From: a virus
Length of the DNA: 64,000 nt
IMG/VR virus record: IMGVR_UViG_3300033143_005075
Coordinates: 56,099-120,098 of that record
Strand: one strand, 5' to 3'
Numbering within the stretch: position 1 is the first letter of the stretch; every line of letters starts with the position of its first letter. Made by a program: the position numbers and the translations under genes. Below, piece after piece: positions 42,978 through 53,063 of this stretch. Below the pieces are notes generated by a model that worked only from the letters and a program-made list of their open reading frames with translations, was not told where the DNA came from and searched no databases.

Positions 42978-45004
42978 TATGCACTCTCCACATATTCGAT
43001 ACTAAAATGGCACCCTGCTCTGAGATACTTTCGAACTCTGTTTCGGATAAAGGTTTCTACATACTCTTCCACATCATGATCAGGATCATTCCTAAGCAAT
43101 CTGATGAGCTTTGTGTCATATTGCTTCATCTTCTCGATCAATTCAGTACGGATTGTTTCTGGAATGCGCACAACTGCAATGTTGTCAAGATTATAATTGA
43201 AGGCATTCCAATGTGCAATATCCAGGTTATGACGAATATCAGGATGGAGATGTTCCAGATATGTCTCAGACTCTCTCACTCCTCCACCTGCTCTTCTGAT
43301 ATCAATGAACTCCAAGCTTGCTGCAGTTACTGGGGAAGTTACAGATACCACACCAAGAATGATTGGATGTAACTCATCACCGGCGCCGCTATCGATGTAT
43401 TCTGGAATAAGATTATACAGATTGCTTTGTCCTAAATCATCTGTTTCGACAATGTAATCAATTGCGCCATCGATGGTTTGCTTATAACTCGGTACAGTTT
43501 CGAAGAGCATTTCTGGATGCTTATATATGTTCAGATGGAAGATACTTCTTCCCATCGATGCTTTCAGTTCACTCTGAGGTAACATATATATCACAGCATA
43601 TTTATCCACGATATAATCTGAGACTAAGTCAAAGATTCTATATGCGTTAACACAGAGCTTATCATATGGAACATATTTATGCATTGTCTTGTATGTAATT
43701 ATTGTATTCCCATGATGGAATGGGAAGTTTGATTGAAGATGAATGATTCCATTTTTGGAATCAATGTCAGTAATGAATGATGTTATATCTATATTGTTTG
43801 TTCTGATGCTGATTCCAGAGAAACCAGTCGAGTTTCTGATTGATAGAATATTATTATACTTTGTCTTAATCTTACCCGCGGTGAGCATCTGAGCAATCTC
43901 AGTGTGCTCTTTAATGATAAAGCCATTTGTTCTCTGGAAGGAATTCTCCTCCAGTAGGTTGTATGTATATCCATCAATGATTGTATCTTGTGATGCTGTC
44001 TCTATGAACCACATCTGATCATGTGGTACATCCTGTGGTTCTAGGAGACCAATCTTTGAGTTCCTTCTGGCTACTTGCTTCACATATATAGTATCATGGT
44101 CATTGAGTTTAGTTGAGATCGAATAGTCTGTCTCGATGACATACTTCATATCATTCCTATCTTCAGATGTAAATGCATCGATCTCTTCATAGATAGTGAT
44201 TGGATTAATAATCTCCTCGCGTTCTTCTGTAACAATGTTCTCATCCACTGTACGATACTTTACTATGAATGTCTCATCTTTCTGAGGAGTCTCCTTTAGA
44301 TATATTGTACAGAAATATAAGTCATTGAGTGTTGGATTGATTGTGTCTTCAGCAAATTCATCTGCTCCGCCTGGGTTGGTTTTGAATCTATCTAATACAA
44401 TCATGAATTCATCTTTTGGAAGGTCATCTCCCTCTTGATCAATCACAGTGATGTCATGATTAATAGCATAGAAGCTAATCCTAATGGTTTCAGTATTATA
44501 TGTAGCGACACTAAGTTTGATGGATCTGCGCCCAAGATCTAGCACATAATCATCTGTATCTATTGTAGTCCATGATGCACCATCCAGCCATTGGACTATT
44601 ACTGTATTTCTTACCACGAGTTCTTCTGATGTCTGAGGTACAAAGCTATATTCAGTACCCTCAGTAACATCAGTGTGTTTGATGTTTCCGATTCTTGCTG
44701 TAGTGTTATGATATCTCTCTGAGACAGAATACTGATACCATAGCGGTATCCGTCTTCCTTCACTATATACATATTGTGACTGATTGGTGATCATAATATC
44801 ATTGGTCGCATTAGGGAAAGACAATGCGCCACTTGGACTTGAATCTGTCTGTATTGTGCCAGTTAGTACGGGGAGTAGATTATCTGGATACGTGATAGAC
44901 TTGTCCTGGATCTGAATACAGTCCTGTGACTTGAGCCGTGTCGCTTTTACAAATGCGATATTCACGTTATCGTTATTTAATCTATTAGCGATAATGGGCT
45001 TCAT
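42977..45004 (-). CDS. large virion protein, 675 aa
   Basis: No family recognised. It is beta-rich with repeated strands (VRISFY-like blocks: YNTETIRISFYAINHDITVI, TVIVQWLDGASWTTIDTDDY) and a long C-terminal helical part (AVVRIPETIRTELIEKMKQY, DVEEYVETFIRNRVRKYLR). The C-terminal helix-rich end resembles the wedge-type proteins that link to baseplate partners. It overlaps the downstream gene as TAGTG and the upstream gene as ATGA, so stoichiometry with both may be coupled. Confidence 0.6.
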   Translation of the reverse strand: MKPIIANRLNNDNVNIAFVKATRLKSQDCIQIQDKSITYPDNLLPVLTGTIQTDSSPSGALSFPNATNDIMITNQSQYVYSEGRRIPLWYQYSVSERYHNTTARIGNIKHTDVTEGTEYSFVPQTSEELVVRNTVIVQWLDGASWTTIDTDDYVLDLGRRSIKLSVATYNTETIRISFYAINHDITVIDQEGDDLPKDEFMIVLDRFKTNPGGADEFAEDTINPTLNDLYFCTIYLKETPQKDETFIVKYRTVDENIVTEEREEIINPITIYEEIDAFTSEDRNDMKYVIETDYSISTKLNDHDTIYVKQVARRNSKIGLLEPQDVPHDQMWFIETASQDTIIDGYTYNLLEENSFQRTNGFIIKEHTEIAQMLTAGKIKTKYNNILSIRNSTGFSGISIRTNNIDITSFITDIDSKNGIIHLQSNFPFHHGNTIITYKTMHKYVPYDKLCVNAYRIFDLVSDYIVDKYAVIYMLPQSELKASMGRSIFHLNIYKHPEMLFETVPSYKQTIDGAIDYIVETDDLGQSNLYNLIPEYIDSGAGDELHPIILGVVSVTSPVTAASLEFIDIRRAGGGVRESETYLEHLHPDIRHNLDIAHWNAFNYNLDNIAVVRIPETIRTELIEKMKQYDTKLIRLLRNDPDHDVEEYVETFIRNRVRKYLRAGCHFSIEYVESA

Positions 45005-45690
45005 AATGTAATGATCACCTGTTCTATATCGTTGATCTGCGTTCTTGCATTCATAATGAACTCAGGATCTATAATATTTGTAGAGAATGTAATATTAGAC
45101 CCTGGTACTAGTTTCTGGTGAGTGTTTACAAGCACGTATCTAAGATAGTTTATCGCTGATACGATCTGAGTAAATAGTGATTTATCTACTACAGATGAGG
45201 TCGTAACTTCTGCTGATTCACTCAGTGCACCAAGTCTGCCTACTGGCCAAAGAGTCTTCTCCAGATGAAGATCTAATTCTGCAGCATTGATGGCTGTGAT
45301 TAAGTTCGTTAGATGTACCTTCTTTAGAGGACACAATATCCAGTTGTATTTGGTTGGTAGTATCTTCTTTCCAATATAGAAGTTATTTTGTCCTATCTTT
45401 ATTGGAAGATAGTCAATCATAATCCATCCTAACATGTCAGATACTATGCTAAATCTACCCTGTCCTTCTTCTTGAGTGGTAACCAATATTCCATTCAGAT
45501 ATACTCTCAGAGAATAATCCTTTGCAATGTATTTAGTTACATGGATGGCGCCCACTTCATGTAATCCAATAGTGACATATGGAACTATTATTGCTTCCGG
45601 CACTTCGCCCACAACCTTGGTATACCAAAGGCTTGTTCGTCCTATCTCAAGTGCTTCCAGTCCTGTCTCTCCGCCGAGCCAGTTAGTCAT
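45001..45690 (-). CDS. hypothetical virion protein, 229 aa
   Basis: No family recognised. It has a Gly/Ile-rich N-terminal part (LEALEIGRTSLWYTKVVGEV), a short beta hairpin region (SLRVYLNGILVTTQEEGQG) and a helical C terminus (QIVSAINYLRYVLVNTHQKL, MNARTQINDIEQVIITL). The LRVYLNGIL phrase resembles the edge strand of small jelly rolls. It is embedded in the coupled baseplate-appendage gene run, overlapping the upstream gene by 8 bp and the downstream gene by 4 bp. Probably a small wedge or adaptor subunit. Confidence 0.55.
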   Translation of the reverse strand: MTNWLGGETGLEALEIGRTSLWYTKVVGEVPEAIIVPYVTIGLHEVGAIHVTKYIAKDYSLRVYLNGILVTTQEEGQGRFSIVSDMLGWIMIDYLPIKIGQNNFYIGKKILPTKYNWILCPLKKVHLTNLITAINAAELDLHLEKTLWPVGRLGALSESAEVTTSSVVDKSLFTQIVSAINYLRYVLVNTHQKLVPGSNITFSTNIIDPEFIMNARTQINDIEQVIITL

Positions 45691-47767
45691 AATTTACTCC
45701 AATTAGGTCAGCTGTGTGTGAAATTAGCATTTCCCAGCCAACATAACCACCACTTAGTGCTGCATTGAAAGTCACATGTGCATGACCTTCCCCATCATAC
45801 CACAGTTCTGATCCTCTGTCAGTTACCAAAGGTTCAGAAAATGAGGTCAGTCCTGGTACATGGTGCGCATCAGAGAAATCAGTTGCAGTATATAATCTCA
45901 CCATTTGTTCGCCACCGTATGGGTATGTATTAAGCTCTATTTCTGGAGTAGCTCCGGAGAAGTCCACATACTGGAATTTTGTAGCTATATTAGGTATAGA
46001 GAACCCATCTACTGGTGTATCAACATATCCATCGATGGATGTTCCAACTGACAGGATCCGAAAGTTGAGGATGTCTGAGATTGTTGGTGTTCCTGAGATG
46101 GATAGCCTGATTGCATTATCAGTTGTATAGTTATTGAAGTTATGTATCCTGATTGGGAGTTCAGCGCTTCCGAATATGTCTGTCTCAGCATATTTGACTA
46201 AGCCTATGTCACCAGAGACATCGAAGTATGCTCTGGCTGGCATTGCATATGTCTGGACTGCCTCGATCGCTCTGAAGAGTCCGATCTGATATGAGTCAAA
46301 TATATCCCCAGAATATGATTCATCAAGGATGGCCTTATGCTCGATGCTTCTTACCCTGTTTCCAGATGGATATGATAAAACTTCATATTCATCAAGTGAT
46401 TGTGTAGATGATATTATGTCACCTGATAAGTTCTCGAGGTATTTCTCAATGTCGAATCTGACTATGACACCACTGAGAGGTGCGCCATCTTCATCGCGTA
46501 TATTAGCTACGACATGTATAAGATTTGTATCACCAGAGACTACTTCTGTAGAGACTACTGGTTGGATCACGCTCTGAGTGAGATACCCAGCAATGCTATA
46601 TGGATCTTTCTCTTGTGACTGAATCGCAAAGATCCTATCTCCATCCTCCCATGTCAGCGGAGAGAGATCAGTATCTGGGAGAATACATTTATCTTCACCC
46701 AGTTCTTCATATGTAACCACTAAACTGCCTGAGGTTATTGTCTGTACTGTGCCACTGTGGTCATAATAGTTTGTTGCGATAGGATTACCAGAGAGCTCTC
46801 TATCCTCGATCTCAGTACCACTGATATATACTCTAGACAAACCTTCGGCTTTATGGAATGGAGATAGAGGTGTAACATTATCATTCCATTCTTCAGAGTG
46901 ATGATCATGGAATTGGTCACTCTCAAAGATCAGATGACCAGACACGAGACCACTTTGGCATCCGGCCGTCAGAGGATCTATGGTTCCAACTCTGATCATG
47001 ATTGGAGCATAGTCATTTGGTGTACCTGATAATACAGAACCAGATATGTGATCTGGGAAGACCTCAGTTACCTTAGATCCATATAGATATGTTTCCTGTC
47101 CATCCAGATATAGATAGCCATCCTGTAATTCAGGAGCATAGTTATAGATATTGCCATGATCAATTGATTGTTCACGAATTAAACCAGTGAGTATATCACC
47201 ACTAATCGTGAACTGTCCTGGTCCAATGACATCATTAGGATCAAAGTTCATGATCCTGATCATATTGAGATCATCTTCAAATCCTATTCCACATCGTGCT
47301 TCGGAGTTTGTCTCACCAGATTTATCATAGTATGTATTGAAGACTCTAGTAAATCCTGAACGTACGTCTTTGGCATCTAACCAGCTTTCATCTGCTCTTA
47401 TATGTCCCCAGTTAGATATATTAATAGCTTCAAGGCTTGTAATCCGATCAGTCATGTTTGCTGTAGGTTCTCCACTTAGGAAGAAACCATTAGCATCGTT
47501 ATAGAGAAATCCTTCATCATTCAAATAGTGTATACGAATATGATCTGCATCTGTATCAGTATATCCAAGTGTAGCGTCTCTGAGATTAGCGAGAAGATCT
47601 AATAGCTCTTGAGTTGGATCACCATTCTCATCCAGGAGGCTTTCTACATCAGGGATAGAATCCAAGCTATCTATTCCGGCATGGAAATCGAAACCTGCGG
47701 CAGCATTCTGGAACTCAGAATTGTTCTTTACCAGATACTCAAGTATAATATGTCCACTTAGATCCAT
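45683..47767 (-). CDS. large beta-rich appendage protein with Ig-like domain, 694 aa
   Basis: Unusually dense in hydrophobic-Ser-Gly turns (about 18 copies, e.g. FLSGEPTAN, TISGDILTGL, YISGTEIEDRELSGNPI, SISGTPTIS). About residues 400-440 carry an invasin-like Ig pattern (NLIHVVANIRDEDGAPLSGV, IVRFDIEKYL), as used in surface-exposed adhesive stalks. The C terminus EIELNTYPYGGEQMVRLYTA and WYDGEGHAHVTFNAALSGGY is further beta sandwich. Likely an extended fibre-like protein attached to the baseplate. The start overlaps the upstream gene by 10 bp. Confidence 0.65.
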   Translation of the reverse strand: MDLSGHIILEYLVKNNSEFQNAAAGFDFHAGIDSLDSIPDVESLLDENGDPTQELLDLLANLRDATLGYTDTDADHIRIHYLNDEGFLYNDANGFFLSGEPTANMTDRITSLEAINISNWGHIRADESWLDAKDVRSGFTRVFNTYYDKSGETNSEARCGIGFEDDLNMIRIMNFDPNDVIGPGQFTISGDILTGLIREQSIDHGNIYNYAPELQDGYLYLDGQETYLYGSKVTEVFPDHISGSVLSGTPNDYAPIMIRVGTIDPLTAGCQSGLVSGHLIFESDQFHDHHSEEWNDNVTPLSPFHKAEGLSRVYISGTEIEDRELSGNPIATNYYDHSGTVQTITSGSLVVTYEELGEDKCILPDTDLSPLTWEDGDRIFAIQSQEKDPYSIAGYLTQSVIQPVVSTEVVSGDTNLIHVVANIRDEDGAPLSGVIVRFDIEKYLENLSGDIISSTQSLDEYEVLSYPSGNRVRSIEHKAILDESYSGDIFDSYQIGLFRAIEAVQTYAMPARAYFDVSGDIGLVKYAETDIFGSAELPIRIHNFNNYTTDNAIRLSISGTPTISDILNFRILSVGTSIDGYVDTPVDGFSIPNIATKFQYVDFSGATPEIELNTYPYGGEQMVRLYTATDFSDAHHVPGLTSFSEPLVTDRGSELWYDGEGHAHVTFNAALSGGYVGWEMLISHTADLIGVNYD

Positions 47768-49869
47768 ATAAGTGCATCCTCATTCACCTTTAATGTATCA
47801 TTCTCTATTCTAAACATCTCTGTTTCACCTGAATAGAACATAAACTTTGAATAAAGATATGCGCTATCTCGATATACCTTATCTTCAGTGATTGTATCCC
47901 ACCATACAGGAACATCGTTATGTCTTAAGAGTGTTCCGCTGATTCGCTCACTTGCCGGTGCTGATGATAATCGATATGTCAGTGGATCAGTTATAATATA
48001 TGGTGATGATCTCAAAGATCTTGCGATTCCATAATGGATACCCTGTGGGTCCATTGTCCATGGATTATCATATACATCTAAGCATGTTTCTTTTAGACTA
48101 CTATTGTTCTCTCCTGGATGCCTCTCTAATCCGCGCTCGAGCGCGTATTCATCGAAGACATTCCACAGATGGAAATATGTTTGAAGCATTGTTGCTTCTG
48201 GATATGGTGTGAGAGAATCATATTTCTCTCTAAACACTAGGTTGCTTTTAGTCGTTCGTTCATTAACATCTCTCGAATAGACATCCACAAGAGGATAAAG
48301 AAACTTTAGATTATCACCATCTATTGTCATTAATCTATCTGAATCTATAGAACCAAGAGAGGTAACGCCAGACGAGAGACCTTCTCCATCCCTGATACGA
48401 ATATCTGGATCCCCATTCATAATGTTTCCTGCATGTACTGGGAGCTTTACAAGCGATGCTTCTGGATTAGATATACTAGTCTCAATGAGATATATCCATG
48501 TCTTTCCATTGATGATGACTAGAACATATATAAGATTATCGATATATGTAATCCCGCGGAATTGTGTATTCTTGTGTTCATAGGGAAGGATGATTTTAAA
48601 CTTATCTCTATTAATACCAATTGCGTCATATTTTACTGCCCAGATGCAACGATTTATTTCATCCAAGTAATAGAATACTCCAAGTGATGGATCATATGCT
48701 GAATCAATATACCCTTCGTCAAAATTAGTAAGCAAGTGTCCAAATGTCTCGTTCCTAAATGATTCCATTGATAAATCAATCCGCACATCTGGACCAACTG
48801 CATTCCTATAGAATGAAGTAGTTCCAGCATATCCATCTCTTGGAATCTGGAAGGTGATCGAATATGCACCAGCTGCTCCGAATTCCAGGATATCGCCACC
48901 ATCTGGTCTTATTGTATTAGCAAGAGTTTGTACTCTGAGGAGATCTAGTTCATCAATGACTTCGTCTCCATTGAGATCATATTGTGCATACAATTCATCC
49001 CATGCGACAGGGTCATCAGAACGCTTTATTCCAAGATGTGGAATAATTAGTTGTTCTTCTCGTGCATCTATGATACCATCATTATCTAGATCATCTCTGG
49101 TCTCGTATACTGTTTTCCAGTCTTGTGTATTTGTCCAGGTCGTTAAGTCTTCTCCATCAGAAGTAACATTGTCTATTGTTCTGGTTATAGTTGGCATAGA
49201 TCCTAGATGATAATCTAGCACCATTCTTGAACCCGATATTGCAGCTTCAAAGTCAACAGTTATATCAGTATACATTGGATCTACAAATGTTCTGAGACCA
49301 AGCTCAGCTTCTGCAATATTACTAAACTGTTCTGGTATTGTAATGCCGTGTGCATATGAAGGCTCAACGGTTTCCCCGGATAGTTCACCAGAGACGGTCG
49401 TTATTAGATACTCTCCTGCTGTAGTGTCATACTCGCCCATTTGCGGGACGCCAGATAATCCAAGGCTATCAATTGGGAGTGATCCAGAGACGAAGAATCC
49501 AGTTGGATTTGCAATTCTGAAATTATCAGGTGTAACTTCGGTAATACCGATTGCTACACCAGAGATATTTCCATTTACTGAGTCAACAGCATTTAGATAT
49601 TGATCTGAAGATCCATATTGATTTGGATGGTTAGATATATCATCTTCATCAGACACCCATGCTTTGTATGGAAAGGCATCTGGATCAGCAGTTGCTAACG
49701 TCAAGCTTCGCTCGAGTTCTGGTAGCATTAGTTCCAGATCATCTAATAGTAGACTGAATGGATTGATCATCCTACGCGCAAAAGAGTTTAGATCTCTCTT
49801 TGCTGCGGACCAACCAGGCCAATCTTTTAGTATCTGACTCGTAAATAGTGATGCAGTTGATCTAGGCAC
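47758..49869 (-). CDS. large virion protein with dockerin/EF-hand pair, 703 aa
   Basis: The N-terminal helix (LILDDLELMLPELERSLTL-like, about 38-56) is followed by beta domains. At about 259-270 and 295-306 lie two canonical 12-residue Ca2+ loops, DLDNDGIIDARE and DLNGDEVIDELD, spaced like a dockerin pair. Around 380-460 the repeats (YIDSAYDPSLGVFYYLDEI, FRGITYIDNLIYVLVIINGK) look like propeller blades. The rest is beta sandwich with S-G turns. Calcium could stabilise or dock this protein to a partner. It precedes the J-like gene in transcription order only by position; translation follows it after a 9-base gap. Confidence 0.65.
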   Translation of the reverse strand: MPRSTASLFTSQILKDWPGWSAAKRDLNSFARRMINPFSLLLDDLELMLPELERSLTLATADPDAFPYKAWVSDEDDISNHPNQYGSSDQYLNAVDSVNGNISGVAIGITEVTPDNFRIANPTGFFVSGSLPIDSLGLSGVPQMGEYDTTAGEYLITTVSGELSGETVEPSYAHGITIPEQFSNIAEAELGLRTFVDPMYTDITVDFEAAISGSRMVLDYHLGSMPTITRTIDNVTSDGEDLTTWTNTQDWKTVYETRDDLDNDGIIDAREEQLIIPHLGIKRSDDPVAWDELYAQYDLNGDEVIDELDLLRVQTLANTIRPDGGDILEFGAAGAYSITFQIPRDGYAGTTSFYRNAVGPDVRIDLSMESFRNETFGHLLTNFDEGYIDSAYDPSLGVFYYLDEINRCIWAVKYDAIGINRDKFKIILPYEHKNTQFRGITYIDNLIYVLVIINGKTWIYLIETSISNPEASLVKLPVHAGNIMNGDPDIRIRDGEGLSSGVTSLGSIDSDRLMTIDGDNLKFLYPLVDVYSRDVNERTTKSNLVFREKYDSLTPYPEATMLQTYFHLWNVFDEYALERGLERHPGENNSSLKETCLDVYDNPWTMDPQGIHYGIARSLRSSPYIITDPLTYRLSSAPASERISGTLLRHNDVPVWWDTITEDKVYRDSAYLYSKFMFYSGETEMFRIENDTLKVNEDALIWI

Positions 49870-49878
49870 ACGTTATCC

Positions 49879-51018
49879 TTATGAGACGAACATAACAGCA
49901 TCGTCTTCTCTTGATATAATGAACTTCTGGTCAGAAGCAGAACGTTGTGAAGATAACACACATCGTCTCTCGTTAAGGAAGAGACATCTAGTATTATGTC
50001 TAGTTACATTGGGAACATTATCGATTGTTTCATCAAGTGTTGTTATATTTAGTTGGGATCCGGAAGGGATCGCATCTATATAATCCTTGATCACAATCAT
50101 AACATCTGACTTTGTGCTTTCAATGATGCTTTCATCATCAACATCCAATTGTAACTGTATCTTTATTACCAGATATTCTGATCGAATCACTCTTGCATAT
50201 GGAGTAATAGATCTGATAACACCATCTGCGGCATCGAGAGTGGTGTCAGAGATGATTGGTTCTCCTGTCACTAATCTAACACCGAGTGTTCCTACCCCGA
50301 ATGCATCTGTTACATATTCTGCATCTAGAATACCTAAAGTCTTCAGAGCGAATGTGATCGCACTATCATTTGTGCCATTCGAGTTTACTCTGTCATATAA
50401 TCGATCTCGTAGAGAGTTATCATCCTCCAGAGTGGATTCCAGTTCTATGGGCTGGTTATTTGTGCATAATATTGTTACTTCTATGTTGGGATCCATCTCA
50501 GATATAATTACTGGTGTTACTTGATGTTCAGTTATTGCATTCTCTGGAATATAAAGTGCAGATGCGTCTGTTCCTTGTATTCTTACAAATGCGGAATGGG
50601 AATCAGCATCGAAAACCGCAGCATCTAATGTAATGAAATTAGTAACACCATCCGAGACATTCTGTCCAGCTGGAATTTCGAATCCTGTTCTATCAATTGT
50701 ATAATCTTTTGCTGTGATTTCATTTGGAAGATAGAATCTAAAGTTGCCATATGTATAGTCCGCTGCTGGTATACTGGTCTTTCTTATCACACCGAACCCT
50801 CTGGCTATCTCATCTAGATCTATTCCAAATGCACTAGATATTCTATGTGACTGATGTATATCAAATAGAGTTGCATAGAGATCTGTGATTCTTATCTGGA
50901 ATGGGTACATTATGAGACTTAATACAGATGCATCCTCAGTATTGATAATACCTGAGGCTTGCCATTCCCCTATAATTCTTTCTGTGACATCTTCCGCTGA
51001 GAGAAAACTGAAAGCCAT
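49879..51018 (-). CDS. baseplate J-like protein, 379 aa
   Basis: Matches the baseplate J/gp47 family: the N terminus FLSAEDVTERIIGEWQ, then RITDLYATLFDIHQSHRIS and GIDLDEIARGFGVIRK (the LD-x-LA-x-x-x-G-x-x-R segment of J proteins), then PAGQNVSDGVTNFITLDAAV, a typical J beta domain. The C terminus has DDNSLRDRLYDRVNSNGTND and the family-like phrase LKTLGILDAEYVTDAFGVGT. It forms the wedge ring of a contractile-tail baseplate. It is encoded beside the W/gp25-like protein as in myoviruses and P2-like tails. Confidence 0.85.
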   Translation of the reverse strand: MAFSFLSAEDVTERIIGEWQASGIINTEDASVLSLIMYPFQIRITDLYATLFDIHQSHRISSAFGIDLDEIARGFGVIRKTSIPAADYTYGNFRFYLPNEITAKDYTIDRTGFEIPAGQNVSDGVTNFITLDAAVFDADSHSAFVRIQGTDASALYIPENAITEHQVTPVIISEMDPNIEVTILCTNNQPIELESTLEDDNSLRDRLYDRVNSNGTNDSAITFALKTLGILDAEYVTDAFGVGTLGVRLVTGEPIISDTTLDAADGVIRSITPYARVIRSEYLVIKIQLQLDVDDESIIESTKSDVMIVIKDYIDAIPSGSQLNITTLDETIDNVPNVTRHNTRCLFLNERRCVLSSQRSASDQKFIISREDDAVMFVS

Positions 51019-51027
51019 GACCTACTC

Positions 51028-52059
51028 CTATAATAATGGGCTTGTTCTATATTGTATAATATATGTTCCTGGATTAAGATATCTTTCCAGTATAATATCA
51101 TGTACTACATTTTCGGTAGCAAAAGAGAAAGCAAGATATTCAGGAGGTGGTAATTCTCTTTCGGTTTCTACGATACCAGTTGCTCTAATGATAATATCTT
51201 CATAGTCAATAACATATCCTAATGCTTCGTGTGTATCTCCAAATGTAAGATCAAATCCATCTATGCTATCTTCAATATATTCATATGGTGATGGGTCTAG
51301 TCCTGTTTTAGTTAGTGTGACTCCGCTCACACTAAATGATGATAGGATAATCTTCTCATCCTTTAAGATGGGAATCTCATCATCGAGTGATATCGATAGA
51401 AACTCTTGTGGAACCAGTGTACCAGAAGGATAGTCTATTCCTTCCTGTGCCATCACAATCGTACCAGAGATAGTTTGTAGATTTGTAACAATATCTTCTT
51501 CATTAACAGTGACAGCATCTGTTGAATTAAATACGAGAACTGATGAGATATCTGGATTGTATTTAACTCTGATCTTATTGTCTCTCTCAGTGATTGTCAC
51601 TGTCTCGATTATTGTTACTGTACTGGATGTGTCATATATATCTGAATTGAACTTATCTGGAATATTCTGTATAAATCCATTATTCATCAGAATATTTCCA
51701 GCGATAACGAGAGACTCTCCTTTATTGTCTTGTTCTTCTATGGTTATTTCCATCTTTAGATCTTTGATATCAGTCGGATAGACATCAACATCAATAATAT
51801 GTTCACTGAATGCATCTAGAAATGAGATCTTATCGAGAAAGTCGCTTCTAATAATCTCTGCAGATGCCTTTGTATTTGGTAAGCCAAGATAATCTCGTAT
51901 ACCAAATGCCATTGATGGATCAGTTGGAACGTCTTCTGCTTCTGAACGAAGAAATCGTAGCATATTTTGGTATACTAGATTTAGTCCTTCAACGATTATG
52001 AGATCTCCATTGAATGCAATATCTCCAGTATCAGAAAGAAGAATATCAGCAAGTACCAT
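51028..52059 (-). CDS. gp25/W-like baseplate wedge protein with C-terminal extension, 343 aa
   Basis: The first about 110 residues follow the gp25/W family: DIAFNGDLIIVEGLNLVYQN, MLRFLRSEAEDVPTDPSMAF, GIRDYLG, then helix and a beta hairpin with acidic residues. Usual family members are 100-150 aa. Here a roughly 230-residue beta-rich extension follows (STVTIIETVTITERDNKIRV, LVPQEFLSISLDDEIPILK), ending IIQYRTSPLL. The sheath-initiating core role is inferred from the family. The downstream gene starts about nine bases later. Confidence 0.8.
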   Translation of the reverse strand: MVLADILLSDTGDIAFNGDLIIVEGLNLVYQNMLRFLRSEAEDVPTDPSMAFGIRDYLGLPNTKASAEIIRSDFLDKISFLDAFSEHIIDVDVYPTDIKDLKMEITIEEQDNKGESLVIAGNILMNNGFIQNIPDKFNSDIYDTSSTVTIIETVTITERDNKIRVKYNPDISSVLVFNSTDAVTVNEEDIVTNLQTISGTIVMAQEGIDYPSGTLVPQEFLSISLDDEIPILKDEKIILSSFSVSGVTLTKTGLDPSPYEYIEDSIDGFDLTFGDTHEALGYVIDYEDIIIRATGIVETERELPPPEYLAFSFATENVVHDIILERYLNPGTYIIQYRTSPLL

Positions 52060-52988
52060 CTATACTTTTCTCCATTCATTTACAAGATCTATTGCCAATT
52101 CTACACCTAGCGCTAAAGGAACAATGGCTAGAATCCAATCTAATGAAGGTAGAAACTTTGGATGAGGAGCTAGTATTGGTCCCTGTATTGGGGGATTATC
52201 CATAGGTGCCACTTCGACTCCTAGTCCCTGCATCTTTCTAACGGGAGAACTTGTGTTCATATTAATTCGTCCAGACATAATCACATCACCATGATCAACA
52301 ACAACACCGGTACCGCCTTCTGAAGTGAGCTTTACTGCGGCGTTTGGTCCGCCATGTACTTCTATTCGTGGATTCGCTGATTTGATACTGGGTGATCTTC
52401 CTGATTCATCAAATCTCTTCTCTCTAATGTTGAAAGCATTTGGAAGTGTAATATTCTTATCAGCTGCTCTTCGTTTCAGTTTATTTATTGCCTCTTTCAG
52501 ATTGCGCGGAACAGCTGGGCAATTCATCTGTATATTAGCAATGTTCTCTACGAATGATTGGTTCGAGTCAAAGCTGAATACCTTCTTGAAGTCAGATCCA
52601 AATGATCCAGGAAGAGATGGTTCCATTTCCACATTATCAGTCGTTGGATTTGGTAGAACAGTTGCCTGTAGCCTTGCATTAAAATCAGAAGAAGGTTGAA
52701 TAGTCTCCTCGCCTCCTGCAGTTGGCGGAAAGAGTACATGAAATTTAGTGCCCGCGGCGAACGTGTTTCCTTTGTCTGCTTTCGATGTGTTATTATATGG
52801 AACATCATAAAATGCTGTGCTGTCGATAAGAAGGTCAACTGTGCCTTGTCCAGAATCTGGATGGTGACCACATTGTTGTCCTTGGCTTATATATGGAGGA
52901 CCAACTTCAGGAGGAGGCACATTTCCAGTGAGCCAGATTTCCCCGATGAGAATAGACGGATGTTCTTATTTTCGAATCTGTCTGCCAC
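52060..52988 (-). CDS. baseplate spike-region protein, about 309 aa, reading frame interrupted
   Basis: The main frame runs 52920-52060, but its first codon there (GTG) has no ribosome site and coding-like sequence (ILIGEIWLTGN) continues upstream to a TAA at 52966-52968. In another frame a GTG at 52988 has GGAGG five bases upstream and encodes ADRFENKNIRLFSSG. Joining the two by a -1 shift at GGGG (52941-52944) gives one sensible protein, starting (M)ADRFENKNIRLFSSGEIWL. The body has Gly/Pro-rich loops and a repeated beta look (IEVHGGPNAAVKLTSEGG, VVVDHGDVIMSGRINMN) like a baseplate spike/needle region, ending with one hydrophobic segment (LDWILAIVPLALGVELAIDL). Function by position only. 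Confidence 0.5.
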
Positions 52989-53063
52989 CTATTCCTCCGT
53001 TAGATCCAGATTTCTCATTATAACCGCCAAATTGGACATTGTCAACCGTCGAGATATCAACGA

